Source: Halorhodospira sp. (lineage in GTDB: Bacteria > Pseudomonadota > Gammaproteobacteria > Nitrococcales > Halorhodospiraceae). Taken from it: 9,492 bases of DNA. A program made the translations under genes and the position numbers. Positions 8,142 through 9,492 of this stretch are shown here, one piece after another. How positions within the stretch are numbered: position 1 is the first letter of the stretch; each line of letters starts with the position of its first letter. The notes under the pieces are model-generated. The model saw nothing but the letters and a program-made list of their open reading frames with translations, was not told the origin of the DNA and searched no databases. The stretch is from contig SKJZ01000031.1 of the NCBI GenBank assembly GCA_007121755.1, forward strand, positions 1 to 9,492, given 5' to 3'.

Positions 8142-9404
8142 CTACCCCGCGCGGCGCCGCCGGTCGAAACAGCGGGAGAGGCGCCGGGTCGACGGCCATT
8201 CGGCCATCCCGACCTCATCCCGGATCGCCGCGCAGACCGCCACGACCCGCTCCAATTGCCTCATGGAAAGCCCGGCGTTCACCGACAGGCGGATCAACGA
8301 GCGCTTTGCCGGCGTCGCGGGGGCACAAAAAACCGACCCGAAGACCCCCCGCGCTTCCAGCGCATCCCGCAGCACGATCGTATTCGGCTCTGTCCCCGCT
8401 TCCAGCGCGATGATTTGCGCCTCTCCCTCGTGGACGTTGTAACCGAGCAGCCCCAGTTGCCCCCGGAGATAGGCGGTATTGCGGCGCAACCGCACGCGCC
8501 GCCACCCTTCGCTCCGAATGACCCTCAGAGTCGCCTCGAATCCCGCCACCTCGTGGGGCAGCAAGGTTGAGCTGAATATCGCCGGTCGTGAGGTGGACCG
8601 GAAGTAGTCGGCGAAACGCTCAGTACAGGTAATCAGCCCAGCCCTGCCGGCGAAGGCCTTGGCCAGGCTGGCGGTACGGAAGTGGACCCGATCGGTGAGG
8701 CCGAGCGCCGGCACCAACCCTTCACCGGTCTCGCCGTGGGTACCGAGAGAGTGGGACTCGTCGACGACCAATACACAGCCGTGCTCGTTACCGACACGGA
8801 CGATCTCCTCGATCGGGGCGATGCTGCCGTCAGTGCTGTAGACCGAGTCGATCAAGACCACGCCGGGACCGTGGCGGCGGATCATCCGTTCGAGACACTC
8901 CACATCGTTGTGCCGGAACGGATACGGCGTTGCGCCCGATGATGCGATCCCCTCGTGCAACGACATGTGCGCGAACATATCCACGTACACTGGGACCGAC
9001 TCGTCGGCAATAACCTGGATCAGACCGGTGTTCGCGCACCACCCGGACTGGCACAGGACGGTGGCGCCGCTGCCGAGCCACGCCGCTAAGCGGCGTTCGA
9101 GGGCAAGTTGGGGATTGTCGCCATGCAGAAAGACGCCGGACATCAACAGTCCGTTGCCTTCGCGGCGGACGGTCGCCGCCTGCGCCTCCAGGATCGCCTC
9201 ATGGCCGGCGATGGAGAGGTAGTCATTACTCATCAGCACCACTGCGTCATCGCCGGGCGTACGCCCGCGCATGATATGGCCACCAGACCAGGTCTTCTCC
9301 ACCCGTTCCCGGTAGTACCAATCGATGCGCCGCTTGAGAAATTCGGGCTCAGCAGCCCGATGCACGCGCCACTCGTTCCCGGTTCGCTGCTCTTGTCTTT
9401 CCAT
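8142..9404 (-). CDS. lqsA: Alpha-hydroxyketone autoinducer synthase, CqsA/LqsA family
   Basis: This 420-residue PLP enzyme belongs to the alpha-oxoamine synthase fold (relatives KBL, BioF, ALAS). Family members condense an acyl-CoA with an amino-acid-derived substrate (S-adenosylmethionine for V. cholerae CqsA) to give the CAI-1/LAI-1 precursor. Diagnostic CqsA-like stretches are SNDYLSIAGH (59-68), LCQSGWCANTGLIQ (117-130), VDMFAHMSLHEG (141-152, with H146), LIDSVYSTDGSIAP (184-197), VVDESHSLGTHG (213-224, with D215 and H218), TASLAKAFAGRAG (244-256, with K249 as the PLP lysine) and PAIFSSTLLPHE (274-285). FAHMSLxEG and DESHSLGTHG in particular favour CqsA over BioF or KBL. The ATG at 9404 is chosen because AAGGAGAT lies at 9411-9418; an upstream in-frame TTG at 9476 has no such support and would read through the leader hairpin. 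It is about 30 residues longer than V. cholerae CqsA, split between the N-terminus and an Arg-rich C-terminus (RRLSRCFDRRRRAG). Acyl chain length cannot be predicted. Confidence 0.93.
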   Translation of the reverse strand: MERQEQRTGNEWRVHRAAEPEFLKRRIDWYYRERVEKTWSGGHIMRGRTPGDDAVVLMSNDYLSIAGHEAILEAQAATVRREGNGLLMSGVFLHGDNPQLALERRLAAWLGSGATVLCQSGWCANTGLIQVIADESVPVYVDMFAHMSLHEGIASSGATPYPFRHNDVECLERMIRRHGPGVVLIDSVYSTDGSIAPIEEIVRVGNEHGCVLVVDESHSLGTHGETGEGLVPALGLTDRVHFRTASLAKAFAGRAGLITCTERFADYFRSTSRPAIFSSTLLPHEVAGFEATLRVIRSEGWRRVRLRRNTAYLRGQLGLLGYNVHEGEAQIIALEAGTEPNTIVLRDALEARGVFGSVFCAPATPAKRSLIRLSVNAGLSMRQLERVVAVCAAIRDEVGMAEWPSTRRLSRCFDRRRRAG

Positions 9405-9410
9405 TGCGGT

Positions 9411-9418
9411 ATCTCCTT
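9411..9418 (-). promoter_or_regulatory. Strong ribosome binding site of lqsA
   Basis: AAGGAGAT on the minus strand ends 6 bases before the ATG at 9404, a near-ideal Shine-Dalgarno. Its first two bases are also the last two bases of the outer stem of the leader structure, so its accessibility may depend on that fold. Confidence 0.85.
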
Positions 9419-9481
9419 GCATTGAATAAAAGACGCCGGGCCGCCGGAAAAACGGCGCCCGGCCACCATCATTCAACGCAA
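9417..9481 (-). promoter_or_regulatory. Structured leader of lqsA, two nested stems ending at the ribosome binding site
   Basis: Read on the minus strand, TTGCGTTGAAT (9481-9471) pairs with ATTCAATGCAA (9427-9417): eleven pairs, one of them a G-U wobble. Inside sits a second, GC-rich hairpin (9463-9435). The two stems are separated by an internal loop of seven bases on each side (GATGGTG and GTCTTTT). The outer 3' arm enters the Shine-Dalgarno sequence. This could set translation of the signal synthase, and the exposed GGA makes a CsrA-type regulator conceivable. The fold is read by eye and not energy-tested, and the promoter lies beyond the window. Confidence 0.6.
9425..9463 (-). terminator. 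Terminator-like hairpin in the lqsA leader
   Basis: On the minus strand GCCGGGCGCCG (9463-9453) and CGGCGGCCCGGC (9446-9435) form 11 GC pairs with one bulged base around a TTTTTC loop. TCTTTTATT follows (9433-9425), as in an intrinsic terminator. No T-run follows on the plus strand, so it points toward lqsA. It lies only about 20 bases before the lqsA start. It may end transcription of an upstream gene outside the window, or act as an attenuator for lqsA; the second is favoured because no room for an lqsA promoter remains downstream of it. Confidence 0.55.
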
Positions 9482-9492
9482 TAAACCGCGAA

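Noticed and set aside
9405..9476. Upstream extension of LqsA to the TTG at 9476
   Set aside because: The added 24 residues would be encoded by the hairpin leader, have no ribosome binding site, and have no counterpart in CqsA. The ATG at 9404 has AAGGAGAT at ideal distance.

Overview
The window looks like a chromosomal segment of a GC-rich gammaproteobacterium. GyrA matches E. coli GyrA residue numbering through the active site, gyrA is followed directly by serC as in many gammaproteobacteria, and the other proteins resemble gammaproteobacterial families. A halophilic or purple-sulfur-type (Ectothiorhodospiraceae-like) host is a guess from GC content and gene content. Species cannot be read from this window.

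Left part (1-2823, minus strand): the start of serC (phosphoserine aminotransferase, cut by the window edge) and a complete gyrA (DNA gyrase subunit A), joined by a 4-base ATGA overlap. A 246-base divergent intergenic region (2824-3069) holds an AT-rich island with overlapping candidate -10 elements for both strands and two GC-rich hairpins in the gyrA leader. On the plus strand follows a CPA1-type K+/H+ antiporter of the NhaP2/CvrA type with a C-terminal TrkA_C plus CorC/HlyC regulatory region, then a small, less GC-rich gene for a PAPS-dependent carbohydrate sulfotransferase.

Right part (5788-9481): a complete alpha-hydroxyketone quorum-sensing cluster. lqsS encodes a six-helix membrane histidine kinase with a CqsS-type sensor but no fused receiver. 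lqsR overlaps it by ATGA and encodes a separate response regulator with an unusual C-terminal output domain. Facing them, 24 bases away, is lqsA/cqsA, the PLP-dependent autoinducer synthase. With the start chosen here the kinase histidine is H200 and the receiver aspartate is D108, the same numbers I recall for Legionella LqsS and LqsR. The expected circuit is: LqsA makes an alpha-hydroxyketone signal (CAI-1/LAI-1 class), LqsS senses it, and LqsS controls LqsR by phosphorylation.

The most unusual non-coding signal is the lqsA leader (9417-9481). It folds into a strong terminator-like hairpin enclosed by an outer 11-bp inverted repeat whose 3' arm runs into the Shine-Dalgarno sequence, which suggests attenuation or translational control of signal synthesis.
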